DNA from: Thermoanaerobaculia bacterium
Lineage (GTDB): Bacteria; Acidobacteriota; Thermoanaerobaculia; Multivoradales; UBA5704
NCBI GenBank assembly: GCA_025937035.1
Contig: JAICSG010000025.1
Span: 1 to 14,768 of the forward strand
Direction: 5' to 3'
DNA length: 14,768 nt
Below the pieces are notes generated by a model. The model saw only the letters and a program-made list of their open reading frames with translations. It searched no databases and had not been told where the DNA came from. This document shows positions 6,892 through 14,768 of this stretch, piece after piece; position 1 is the first letter of the stretch, and each line of letters opens with the position of its first letter. Both the position numbers and the translations under genes were made by a program.

Positions 6892-7332
6892 TCACTCCGT
6901 GGTGACGGGCTGATCCTTCTGGTCGAGCGCGGCCATGAGGGTGTGCCAGGCGAGGGTGGCGCACTTGACCCGCATCGGGTACTCGCGGACGCCGGTGAAG
7001 ACGGCGAGCTTGCCGAGGTCCTCCCCCTCCTCCCCCTTGGTGACCATCTCGTGGAAGCCATGGAAGAGGTGGCGGGCCTCCTCGACGCTGCGCCCCTTGA
7101 GCGCCTCGGTCATCAAGGACGCGGAGGCGGTCGAAATGGCGCATCCGGCCCCCTGGAAGGAGATGCCCCGGATGCGGTCCCCCTCGAGGTCCAGATAGAC
7201 CGTGATCCGGTCGCCGCAGAGAGGGTTGTTCCCTTCCGCCTGGTGGTTGGCCTCCGGCAGCGGCCCGAAGTTGCGGGGGCGCCGGTTGTGGTCGAGGATG
7301 ACCTCCTGATAGAGATCGCGCAGGTCGCTCAT
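6892..7332 (-). CDS. sufU: SufU, zinc-dependent sulfurtransferase of the SUF system
   Basis: A 146-residue SufU that accepts sulfur from SufS through a zinc-bound cysteine and passes it to the SufBCD scaffold. Zinc ligands are C39 and D41 ('NPLCGDR'), C64 ('GAGCAIS') and C124 ('VKCATLAW'). The 60-residue gap between C64 and C124, and Lys rather than His before the last Cys, are SufU-type features that separate it from IscU scaffolds. Its ATG at 7332-7330 overlaps the sufS stop in ATGA, so the sulfur donor and acceptor are translationally coupled. No sufE or sufA gene is in the operon, in keeping with SufU replacing SufE. Confidence 0.95.
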   Translation of the reverse strand: MSDLRDLYQEVILDHNRRPRNFGPLPEANHQAEGNNPLCGDRITVYLDLEGDRIRGISFQGAGCAISTASASLMTEALKGRSVEEARHLFHGFHEMVTKGEEGEDLGKLAVFTGVREYPMRVKCATLAWHTLMAALDQKDQPVTTE

Positions 7333-8576
7333 CCGAACAGCTCCCGGGCCTTGTGGAGGGCGGCGGCCAGGGCCTCCACCTCCTCAGGGGTGTTGTAGAG
7401 GCCGAAGGAGGCGCGCGCCGTGGCGGGCACGCCGAAGCGCTCCATCACCGGCTGGGCGCAGTGGTGGCCGGCGCGGATGGCGATCCCGTCGTGATCGAGG
7501 ATCGTCCCCAGATCGTGCGGATGGATGCCGTCCATCACGAACGAGAGCACCGCGGCCTTCCTGCGGGCCGTGCCGACGATCCGCAGGCCGGGGACCTCCG
7601 CCAGCCGCGCCGTGGCGAGGGCCAGCAATTCGCTCTCCCAGGCTCCCACGGCGGGCAGCCCCATGGCGGTCAGATAGTCGAGCGCCGCGGCCAGGCCGGC
7701 CGCCCCTTCGATGAACGGCGTCCCCGCCTCGAAACGGTGGGGGGGCGGCGCGTAGGTGGTCTTCTCGAAGCGGACCGTCTGCACCATGCCGCCGCCGCTC
7801 TGCCAGGGGGGCATGGCGTCCAGGATCTCCTTCCGTCCCCAGAGCACCCCGATGCCGCTCGGACCGTAGACCTTGTGGCCGGAGAAGGCGTAGAAGTCGC
7901 ACCCCAGGTCCCGCACGTCCACCAGCATATGGGGCACCGCCTGAGCGCCGTCCACCAGGGCGAGGGCACCGGCCCGGTGGGCCATGGCGGCCATCTCGCG
8001 CACCGGATTGACCGTGCCCAGGGCGTTCGAGACGTGGGCGAAGGCGGCGATCCGGGTGCGGGGGGAGAGCAGCCGCTCGAATTCGTCGAGCCGGACCTCC
8101 CCGGCGTCGTCGATCGCCGCCACCCGCAGCTGCGCGCCGCGCTCCTCGCACAGCCGCTGCCAGGGGACCAGGTTCGAATGGTGCTCCAGGCCGGTGATCA
8201 GGACCTCGTCGCCCGGGCCGACGTTCCGGCGTCCCCAGGCTTCGGCCACCAGGTTGACCGACTCGGTGGTGCCGCGGGTGAAGACGGCCTCCTCCGCGCT
8301 CCGGGCGTTGAGAAAGCGGGCCACGGTCTCGCGGGCCCGCTCGCGCTGGGCGGTGGCGAGCTGCGAGAGGGTGTGGACGCCCCGCTCCACGTTGGCGTAC
8401 CAGCCGCCGTAGCACTCCGCGATCGTCTCGGCCACGATCCGCGGCTTCTGGGTGGAGGCGGCGTTGTCGAGGTAGACCAGGGGGCGGCCGTGGATCTCGC
8501 GGGCGAGGATCGGGAAATCGGCCCGCACCCGAGCCAGGTCGTACGTGGAAGCCCTGGCCTGATCGACCACGGTCAT
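7329..8576 (-). CDS. sufS: SufS, group II cysteine desulfurase
   Basis: A 415-residue PLP enzyme that converts L-cysteine to alanine and leaves a persulfide for SufU. The N-terminal 'YLDNAASTQKP' and 'HTLSQLAT' fit the class-V aminotransferase fold. Other key residues are H132 ('LEHHSNLVPW'), the PLP-binding K235 ('FSGHKVYGPSG') and the catalytic C373 ('RAGHHCAQP'). The short active-site loop around C373 and the 'RASFGLYNT' motif at 388 mark it as SufS rather than IscS/NifS. The start ATG 8576 is 3 bases after the sufD stop. Confidence 0.96.
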   Translation of the reverse strand: MTVVDQARASTYDLARVRADFPILAREIHGRPLVYLDNAASTQKPRIVAETIAECYGGWYANVERGVHTLSQLATAQRERARETVARFLNARSAEEAVFTRGTTESVNLVAEAWGRRNVGPGDEVLITGLEHHSNLVPWQRLCEERGAQLRVAAIDDAGEVRLDEFERLLSPRTRIAAFAHVSNALGTVNPVREMAAMAHRAGALALVDGAQAVPHMLVDVRDLGCDFYAFSGHKVYGPSGIGVLWGRKEILDAMPPWQSGGGMVQTVRFEKTTYAPPPHRFEAGTPFIEGAAGLAAALDYLTAMGLPAVGAWESELLALATARLAEVPGLRIVGTARRKAAVLSFVMDGIHPHDLGTILDHDGIAIRAGHHCAQPVMERFGVPATARASFGLYNTPEEVEALAAALHKARELFG

Positions 8577-8579
8577 CGG

Positions 8580-9920
8580 CTACACCGCCTGGCGGACGAC
8601 CTCACCCATGGGCAGCCGGGTGAAGAGGAACTCCTCCAGATCCCGGCGCACCGGCTCGATCTTGATCCGCTCCACGATGTCGCTCGCGAAAGCGTAGGTC
8701 AGCAGGCTGCGGGCCGCCTCGGCGCCGATGCCGCGCGAGCGCAGGTAGAAGACCGCGTCCTCGTCGAGCTGGCCGACCGTGGAGCCGTGGGTGCACTTGA
8801 CGTCGTCGGCGAAGATCTCGAGCTGGGGATTGGAGTTGGCGATGGCGTCCCGCGACAGCAGGAGGTTGCGGTTCGACTGCTTGGCGTCGGTCTTCTGGGC
8901 CCCCTTGTGGACGTGGATCAGGCCGTTGAACACCGCCCGGGACTTGCCGTCCAGCACCCCCTTGTACAGCTCGTGGCTGGCGCAGTGGGGCTTGGCGTGC
9001 TCGACCCGCATATGGTTGTCCACCACCTGCCGGCCGTCGCCGAAGTAGAGGCCGTTGAGGATGCAGTCGATCCCCTCGCCATCCAATACGGCGTTGACAT
9101 CGTTGCGCACCAGGGCGCCGCCGATCGAGATCGAGTGCGAGCTGGGGACCGCGGCGCGCTCCCCCTGGACCTGGAAGGTCGCCAGGTGGAAGGCCCCCAG
9201 GCTCTCCCGCTGCACCTTGTAGTGATCGATCACGGCGCTCGGGCCCGCCACCAGCTCGGTCACCGGGGCGGTGAAATACGCCCCCTCGCCGGCGTAGGTC
9301 TCGACGATCGCCGTCTGGCTCCCCTCGCCGGCCACGAACAGGTTGCGCGGGAAGGAGAGCGTCGGCCGCCCCTCCTCTCCGGAAGAGAGGAAGAGCAGGT
9401 GGATCGGCCCGGTCACCGCGCCGCGGGGGACGTGGACGAAGGCGCCGTCGCGCAGGAAGGCGGTGTTGAGCGCCACGAACGGATGGCGGTCGAATTTCGC
9501 GAAGCGGGCGAGCCACGGCTCCAGCCGCTCGGGCTCCCGCGCCAGCACCTCGGCCAGGCTGGCCACGACCGTCCCCGGGGGGAGCTCGCCCACGAAGGAG
9601 TGACGGGGGGAGAAGCGGCCGTCCACGAACACCAGCCGCGCGGCGGCATCGAACGTGTGGGGCGCGAGCAGGCCCGGAGCCACGGCGTCCGGATCGTTCT
9701 CCGGCCAGTGGAAGGCCCCCTGAGCCACCGGGGCCACGTTGGTCAGCCGCCACTCCTCCTGCCGGAGGGTGGGGAAGCCCAGCTCCGCGAAGCGCGCGAT
9801 CGCCCGCCGGCGCAGGGCCGTGAGCCCGGCGGGCTCGTTCAGGGTCTGCTGAAAGCGCTCGAATTCGGCGACATACCCCTCGACGCCTGTAATGGCGCTC
9901 TCGGAAGTGGTCACGGGCAT
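8580..9920 (-). CDS. sufD: SufD, scaffold subunit of the SufBCD complex
   Basis: A 446-residue SufD that pairs with SufB on the SufC ATPase to form the scaffold on which clusters are assembled. An N-terminal helical region (about 15-65, 'TLRQEEWRLTNV') precedes the right-handed beta-helix core. The conserved C-terminal motif 'DVKCTHGSTVGQLDED' has H378, the counterpart of E. coli SufD H360, which takes part in cluster formation. The motif 'QTDAKQSN RNLLLS'-like stretch ('KTDAKQSNRNLLLSRDA', 343-359) is typical of the SufB/SufD family. ATG 9920 lies 4 bases after the sufC stop; the ribosome site is weak, so coupling to sufC is likely. Confidence 0.95.
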   Translation of the reverse strand: MPVTTSESAITGVEGYVAEFERFQQTLNEPAGLTALRRRAIARFAELGFPTLRQEEWRLTNVAPVAQGAFHWPENDPDAVAPGLLAPHTFDAAARLVFVDGRFSPRHSFVGELPPGTVVASLAEVLAREPERLEPWLARFAKFDRHPFVALNTAFLRDGAFVHVPRGAVTGPIHLLFLSSGEEGRPTLSFPRNLFVAGEGSQTAIVETYAGEGAYFTAPVTELVAGPSAVIDHYKVQRESLGAFHLATFQVQGERAAVPSSHSISIGGALVRNDVNAVLDGEGIDCILNGLYFGDGRQVVDNHMRVEHAKPHCASHELYKGVLDGKSRAVFNGLIHVHKGAQKTDAKQSNRNLLLSRDAIANSNPQLEIFADDVKCTHGSTVGQLDEDAVFYLRSRGIGAEAARSLLTYAFASDIVERIKIEPVRRDLEEFLFTRLPMGEVVRQAV

Positions 9921-9924
9921 GGTC

Positions 9925-10713
<789 letters not shown>

Positions 10714-10741
10714 CTCTCCCTCTCCATGGTCTTTTCCAAAA

Positions 10742-12193
<1,452 letters not shown>

Positions 12194-12231
12194 GGCTTAC
12201 CTCGATATCGCAAAGTCCCAGGGACCGGAAT

Positions 12232-12696
12232 TCAAGCCTCTTGAAGCTGGGCCCCGGCGAGCTCGCCGCGCCCGAGGGTGACCAGCTGCTGCTTCTTGGG
12301 CTGGGCCATCTCCGCCAGGGAGATCCCCTCCAGGGCGGAGCGCACGGCCAGGTTGATCCGCTGCCAGTTGCTGCGCACGGGGCAGAGCGCCTCGTGGGAG
12401 CAGTCGCTCTCGACGCTGATGCACTCCGTGATGGCGATCGGCCCTTCCAGGGCGGCGATGATCTCGGCCATCGAGATCTCCTCGGCCGGCCGGGCCAGGC
12501 TGTATCCCCCCTTGACGCCGCGGTGCGAGGCGAGGAGCCCGTCGCGCGCCAGGAGCTTGAGGATCTTGCTGACCATCGGCAGCGGCAGCCGCGTCTCGGC
12601 GGCCAGCTCCGGAGCGGCGTACTGCCGGTCCGCGTGGGCCGCGAGGTGCGTCAGGAGGACGATCCCGTAGTCGGTCTGTTTCGTGATGCGGATCAT
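12232..12696 (-). CDS. Rrf2-family transcription regulator of the suf operon (Fe-S sensing type)
   Basis: A 154-residue Rrf2-family regulator. The winged helix-turn-helix (about 1-75) includes 'TDYGIVLLTHLAA', recognition region 'LPLPMVSKILKLLARDGLL' and wing 'HRGVKGGYSLAR'. Three cysteines, C92, C99 and C105 ('ECISVESDCSHEALC'), match the ligand set of [2Fe-2S] binding Rrf2 proteins such as IscR. This suggests it senses cluster supply. It is the first gene of the suf operon, so autoregulation is likely. The start ATG 12696 ('MIRITKQTDYG', the usual family N-terminus) is preferred to a frame from 12756 that would run through the promoter region. AAGGGCGGG lies upstream. Confidence 0.93.
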   Translation of the reverse strand: MIRITKQTDYGIVLLTHLAAHADRQYAAPELAAETRLPLPMVSKILKLLARDGLLASHRGVKGGYSLARPAEEISMAEIIAALEGPIAITECISVESDCSHEALCPVRSNWQRINLAVRSALEGISLAEMAQPKKQQLVTLGRGELAGAQLQEA

Positions 12697-12731
12697 GCCG
12701 TCCCGCCCTTCTGCTGTCTGATAGTGAAAAC

Positions 12732-12748
12732 CGTACCGAAACAGTACG
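12732..12748. promoter_or_regulatory. Candidate Rrf2 operator (inverted repeat)
   Basis: CGTAC at 12732-12736 and GTACG at 12744-12748 form a perfect inverted repeat with a 7-bp AT-rich centre. The site lies just downstream of the predicted transcription start of the suf operon, where a bound repressor would block transcription. Rrf2 regulators bind short dyads; that this one binds here is inferred from position and symmetry. Confidence 0.5.
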
Positions 12749-12759
12749 AATTCCATCGA

Positions 12760-12787
12760 ATCATAGCAGGGGTGGGGGGATTGTCAA
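12760..12787 (-). promoter_or_regulatory. Sigma-70 promoter of the suf operon
   Basis: On the minus strand TTGACA (12787-12782, perfect -35) is followed by a 16-base spacer and TATGAT (12765-12760, five of six bases matching -10). Transcription should start near 12753, leaving a leader of about 57 bases before the regulator ATG. The spacer is almost pure C on this strand, so the promoter overlaps long G-runs on the opposite strand. Confidence 0.8.
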
Positions 12788-12797
12788 CCGGGGGGCT

Positions 12798-12863
12798 CTA
12801 CTCCTGGGGTTCCGGATCTTCTTCGGCGAGATAGCGATCGTGGTTGACGCTGACGTCGCTCAC
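12798..12863 (-). CDS. Possible 21-residue peptide or truncated toxin start
   Basis: A GTG at 12863-12861 preceded by AAAAGGGGAG begins a 21-residue frame ('SDVSVNHDRYLAEEDPE') ending at TAG 12798-12800, 11 bases before the suf promoter -35. It follows the antitoxin-like gene by 55 bases on the same strand. The good ribosome site and position suggest the start of a second, downstream gene of an antitoxin-toxin pair that has been lost. It could equally be a chance frame or a free small peptide. A longer frame from 13022 overlaps the antitoxin and looks like a shadow. Confidence 0.25.
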   Translation of the reverse strand: MSDVSVNHDRYLAEEDPEPQE

Positions 12864-12918
12864 ACCGCTCCCCTTTTCGGCGGGAGTCGGGCGGAACGGG
12901 TGTTGAGCGGGACGATAC

Positions 12919-13179
12919 TCATGGTTCGCGAGCCTTTCCTCCAACGGGATCTGCTCCTGGGATGAGCGAGAGAGGGACGGGCGAGGCCACGGGGCGTCCC
13001 TCACAGTCTCCAAATTCTGCACCCGGCCGCTCCTGGAGCCACTGTGCCAGACGGGCCGCGATCTCCTTCTCGTCGGCTTCGGGGAATTGCCGGCGAAGGT
13101 TCTGGCGCATCATCTCCACCCCGACCTCGAAGAGGTCCATGGCGGCGCGGAAGCGGCGGGCGGCGAGGGCGTCGTCCAT
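12919..13179 (-). CDS. Small protein resembling Rv0078B-type (MenA1-like) antitoxins
   Basis: An 86-residue protein. Its core, 'AMDLFEVGVEMMRQNLRRQFPEADEKEI' followed by 'RLAQWLQERPGAEFGD', resembles the small helical proteins labelled Rv0078B-related antitoxins, which usually precede a nucleotidyltransferase-type toxin gene. Assignment is from remembered family pattern, so the antitoxin role is tentative. The conserved core ends at about residue 62; the C-terminal 24 residues are low-complexity and probably not conserved. The start ATG 13179 has GTGGAGA upstream. No toxin gene is visible downstream: only a 21-residue frame lies before the suf promoter. Three phased ACTAT repeats lie just upstream. 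Confidence 0.65.
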   Translation of the reverse strand: MDDALAARRFRAAMDLFEVGVEMMRQNLRRQFPEADEKEIAARLAQWLQERPGAEFGDCEGRPVASPVPLSLIPGADPVGGKAREP

Positions 13180-13188
13180 CAGGTCTCC

Positions 13189-13213
13189 ACTATGCGGGAC
13201 TATAGTACACTAT
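13189..13213. promoter_or_regulatory. Three 10-bp-phased ACTAT repeats around a symmetrical -10 box
   Basis: ACTAT occurs at 13189, 13199 and 13209, exactly 10 bp apart, so all copies face the same side of the helix. The middle copy is part of the palindrome ACTATAGT (13199-13206), which gives TATAGT, a good -10 hexamer, on both strands. The site lies in the 79-base gap between the antitoxin-like gene (-) and the 74-residue gene (+). It may be both a divergent promoter and the operator of the small protein. No clear -35 was found for either direction. Confidence 0.45.
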
Positions 13214-13258
13214 TGACTCGTCAGGGGGCGATTTCTTTCTACGGAAGAGGACAAGCAC

Positions 13259-13483
13259 TTGGACGCTATCTACGCTCTTCTTGGGGCGAGGTCCAATTCC
13301 GAAGAGTCTGATGTAGCTGCTCGACATAACGAGCACCAGCCGCAGGATCGTTATGCCGAGATTGCCGCGTTTGTTGCTGAGCATGGAGGCTCCGAGCTCG
13401 ATCTCGACAAAGATCTGGAGCAGGCAGGTGTCGAAGCGCTCCTGAGGTTTCTGGAAAGTAAGTCAGCCCCGGAGGGGGCGTAG
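13259..13483 (+). CDS. Small acidic protein of unknown function, TTG start
   Basis: A 74-residue acidic protein that I do not assign to a named family. The pattern 'RYAEIAAFVAEHGGSELDLDKDLEQAGVEALLRFLE' predicts two or three helices and looks like the small helical partner proteins found in toxin-antitoxin loci. No ATG or GTG is available in frame after the upstream TGA at 13214. TTG 13259 with AGAGGA seven bases upstream is therefore the likely start. The last codons 'SAPEGA' and the TAG stop are encoded by a REP-like palindrome. Third positions are less GC-rich than in the suf genes. Several overlapping frames exist, but this one has the best codon pattern and ribosome site. Confidence 0.5.
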   Translation: MDAIYALLGARSNSEESDVAARHNEHQPQDRYAEIAAFVAEHGGSELDLDKDLEQAGVEALLRFLESKSAPEGA

Positions 13484-13484
13484 G
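13463..13484. repeat. REP-like palindrome, copy 1
   Basis: GCCCC (13466-13470) and GGGGC (13475-13479) form a stem with a 4-base loop, followed by GTAGG. It overlaps the last codons and TAG stop of the 74-residue gene. Copy 2 lies about 50 bases downstream with the same core and orientation. Such short GC palindromes (core GCCCCGRAGGGGC) are typical of REP-type dispersed elements. Confidence 0.5.
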
Positions 13485-13513
13485 CGTAAAGTAGGGACGG
13501 CCTACCAAATCAC

Positions 13514-13533
13514 CAAGCCCCGAAGGGGCGCAG
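13514..13533. repeat. REP-like palindrome, copy 2
   Basis: GCCCC (13517-13521), GAA loop and GGGGC (13525-13529), followed by GCAGG, match copy 1 apart from the loop and one G. On the minus-strand RNA the loop reads C(UUCG)G, an exceptionally stable tetraloop. The two copies are in the same orientation in the non-coding gap before the lipoprotein gene. No T-run follows, so terminator function is doubtful. Confidence 0.5.
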
Positions 13534-13539
13534 GTTCAC

Positions 13540-13574
13540 GGACCACTGCCAAACGTTCACAGCTCACGTGGTCC
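13540..13574. repeat. Inverted repeat in the leader of the lipoprotein gene
   Basis: GGACCAC (13540-13546) and GTGGTCC (13568-13574) are perfect 7-bp arms 21 bases apart. GTTCAC also occurs twice nearby (13534-13539 and 13555-13560). The rest of the gap from 13484 to 13654 shows no gene. A hairpin or regulator site is possible but unproven. Confidence 0.3.
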
Positions 13575-13654
13575 ACCGGGAAGGTTCTTTGCTTGTCCGT
13601 CAAGTATGGAAGAGGAGCAGAGATGGATCCTGCTCCGAGCGACAGGAGGCTGCC

Positions 13655-14638
13655 ATGCGATCCCTTCGACTCTCGGTATTCCTTCTTCTCGGATTATTGC
13701 TTTTTGAAAGCGGGGCGAGTTGCTCGACCCGCCGTTCTTCTGGCTTGAGCCCTCAGCCGACCCCATATCAGACCTTCTCCGGTGCAAATCTTTCTCTATT
13801 CGCGTGGGCTGGAAATCACGTCGCATTCCTGACCTCTGAAGCCAACCGCGATCCGGCGGTCATGGCAAGGCTTCTTCAAGTGTTCGACCGAGTCTACGAC
13901 TACTATCATCAGGCCACGGGACGGGAGCCTGCACCGGCCAAGACTTTTCAAGGTCGCGATACGATCGCCGTCGTCGATCAGACCTGCGGCGCGGGATGTG
14001 GGCTTCTCGGCTCTACTGGGATCGAACTCCTCAAGAGCACGTTCGAGATCCTGTATACGGGTGTTCGCGACCGCAACCAATTCGACCAGGTTGTCTTCTA
14101 CGAATTCGGTAGAAATTTCTGGTTCTTCAATGACCAGATTCAGTACAAACAGCCCGATAGTCAGGATTCGGTGGCGACAGGATATGCGGTCTATATGCGG
14201 TTCATGTCGATGGACAACACGGGTGTTAAGCCGGGTCCGTTTAATGGTGTGGCCTTCAGCAAATTCCGTATGACCGTAGAAGACCTGGTTACGAGCTACG
14301 AAGCCGATCCTAAGCTGACTTGGAGCAACACTCTGCGCGTAGGATCGGCACCTGCCAATCCGCTGGGTCTTAGTGGTACCGATCTGTTCGCTTCGTTCTT
14401 GATGCGTTTGACCCGGATATATGGAGCTACATTTCCACTGCACTTATGGCCAGCCGTTGCGGCTCGTCCGCCAGCTCGTACAACCCAAGACGCTGTCGAC
14501 AATTTGGTTCTAGCGGCCTGTGCCGCAACGTCCAAGAATCTTGTGGAGGTATTCGCCGACCGGTGGCGTTGGCCGGTCAGCTCTATGGCTCGCTCAGAAG
14601 CAAAAACCCGGTTTGGTCCTCCGGTAAAGCTCCCATGA
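13655..14638 (+). CDS. Exported protein with a degenerate metalloprotease (HExxH-like) motif
   Basis: A 327-residue exported protein with signal segment 'LRLSVFLLLGLLLFESGASC'; Cys23 could be a lipidation site, although its lipobox (GASC) is atypical. The mature part resembles gluzincin-like domains: 'DPAVMARLLQVFDRVYDYYHQATG' (67-89), 'DTIAVVDQTCGAGCGLLGSTGIEL' (102-125) and then 'FYEFGRNFWFF' at 148-158, where a zinc protease would have HExxH. Here Y149 and R153 replace both histidines while E150 remains. The later part, 'GYAVYMRFMSMDNTG' and 'GTDLFASFLMRLTRIYG', fits the helical lower half of such folds. The start ATG 13655 has AGGAGG at ideal spacing; the longer frame from 13568 is not needed. 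Base composition is less GC-rich than in the suf region. Function is unknown. Confidence 0.75.
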   Translation: MRSLRLSVFLLLGLLLFESGASCSTRRSSGLSPQPTPYQTFSGANLSLFAWAGNHVAFLTSEANRDPAVMARLLQVFDRVYDYYHQATGREPAPAKTFQGRDTIAVVDQTCGAGCGLLGSTGIELLKSTFEILYTGVRDRNQFDQVVFYEFGRNFWFFNDQIQYKQPDSQDSVATGYAVYMRFMSMDNTGVKPGPFNGVAFSKFRMTVEDLVTSYEADPKLTWSNTLRVGSAPANPLGLSGTDLFASFLMRLTRIYGATFPLHLWPAVAARPPARTTQDAVDNLVLAACAATSKNLVEVFADRWRWPVSSMARSEAKTRFGPPVKLP

Positions 14639-14647
14639 AGGGGATCG

Positions 14648-14768
14648 CTATTTTTGCAGCATCCGCCCCAGCAATCCCCCAGGGGCTGCGTACGGCCTGA
14701 GCTTCTCGTAGGGCACGGTCACCCGCTCCTCGCAGGCCTGGACGACGTGTGGCCATTCGGGTTGGACC
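14648..14768 (-). CDS. C-terminal end of an unidentified gene (partial)
   Basis: A minus-strand frame enters from the right edge and ends at TAG (14650-14648), giving the last 39 residues: 'QPEWPHVVQACEERVTVPY' then 'KLRPYAAPGGLLGRMLQK'. GC-rich third positions and a sensible position, convergent with the lipoprotein gene and ending 9 bases away, support it as real coding sequence. Too little is present to name a family. Confidence 0.55.
   Translation of the reverse strand, partial: VQPEWPHVVQACEERVTVPYEKLRPYAAPGGLLGRMLQK

Noticed and set aside
12798..13022. 74-residue minus frame overlapping the antitoxin-like gene
   Set aside because: Most of it lies out of frame within the antitoxin gene and is low-complexity. 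Only its last 21 residues, behind a good ribosome site, may be real.
13190..13508. Two minus-strand frames (13190-13384 and 13266-13508) opposite the 74-residue gene
   Set aside because: No ribosome sites, poor codon pattern and no family resemblance; the plus-strand frame is better supported.

Overview
The window is GC-rich, densely packed bacterial DNA. It has strong coding bias: long open frames lie antisense to nearly every real gene. No rRNA, tRNA, CRISPR array or insertion sequence was seen. The gene set fits a non-model GC-rich phylum, and Acidobacteriota is my best guess: a TPR-like C-terminus, an AMIN-type amidase followed by a GerMN protein, a SufBCDSUT operon under an Rrf2 regulator, and an ECF sigma factor with an 'IPPEDSEDL' region 2. 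That placement rests on general resemblance, not on a marker gene.

Layout: (1) 1-182, the end of an upstream plus-strand gene. (2) 184-582 (-), a VOC/glyoxalase-fold protein, divergent from (3) 726-2950 (+), a cell-wall pair made of a zinc N-acetylmuramoyl-L-alanine amidase and a GerMN protein that overlap by ATGA. (4) 2967-4403 (-), a Cu/Zn superoxide dismutase lipoprotein and a secreted DUF3108-like protein. (5) 4566-5825 (-), a cytoplasmic histidine kinase-receiver hybrid. (6) 5958-12696 (-), the core of the window: Rrf2 regulator, sufB, sufC, sufD, sufS, sufU, sufT and then an ECF-like sigma factor. Genes are overlapping or a few tens of bases apart at most, and a near-consensus sigma-70 promoter precedes the regulator. 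(7) 12798-13483, a small intergenic islet with a minus-strand Rv0078B-like antitoxin, a possible 21-residue remnant, and a divergent 74-residue protein starting at TTG. (8) 13463-13533, two REP-like palindromes. (9) 13655-14638 (+), an exported protein with a degenerate metalloprotease motif. (10) 14648-14768 (-), the end of another gene.

How the genes work together: the suf genes encode a complete SUF iron-sulfur assembly line. SufS takes sulfur from cysteine, SufU relays it, the SufBCD scaffold-ATPase builds the cluster, and SufT assists maturation. The Rrf2 protein carries the three cysteines expected of an Fe-S-sensing repressor, and an inverted repeat just downstream of the predicted start point is its likely operator. 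The amidase/GerMN pair and the exported SodC act in the envelope.

The most unusual part is 12.8-14.6 kb. Its codon use is visibly less GC-biased than the flanks. It holds an antitoxin-like gene with no recognisable toxin, three exactly 10-bp-phased ACTAT repeats around a symmetrical -10 box between divergent small genes, a REP palindrome that supplies the last codons and stop of a small ORF, and a pseudoprotease-like lipoprotein. It looks like an acquired, partly decayed islet next to the suf promoter.
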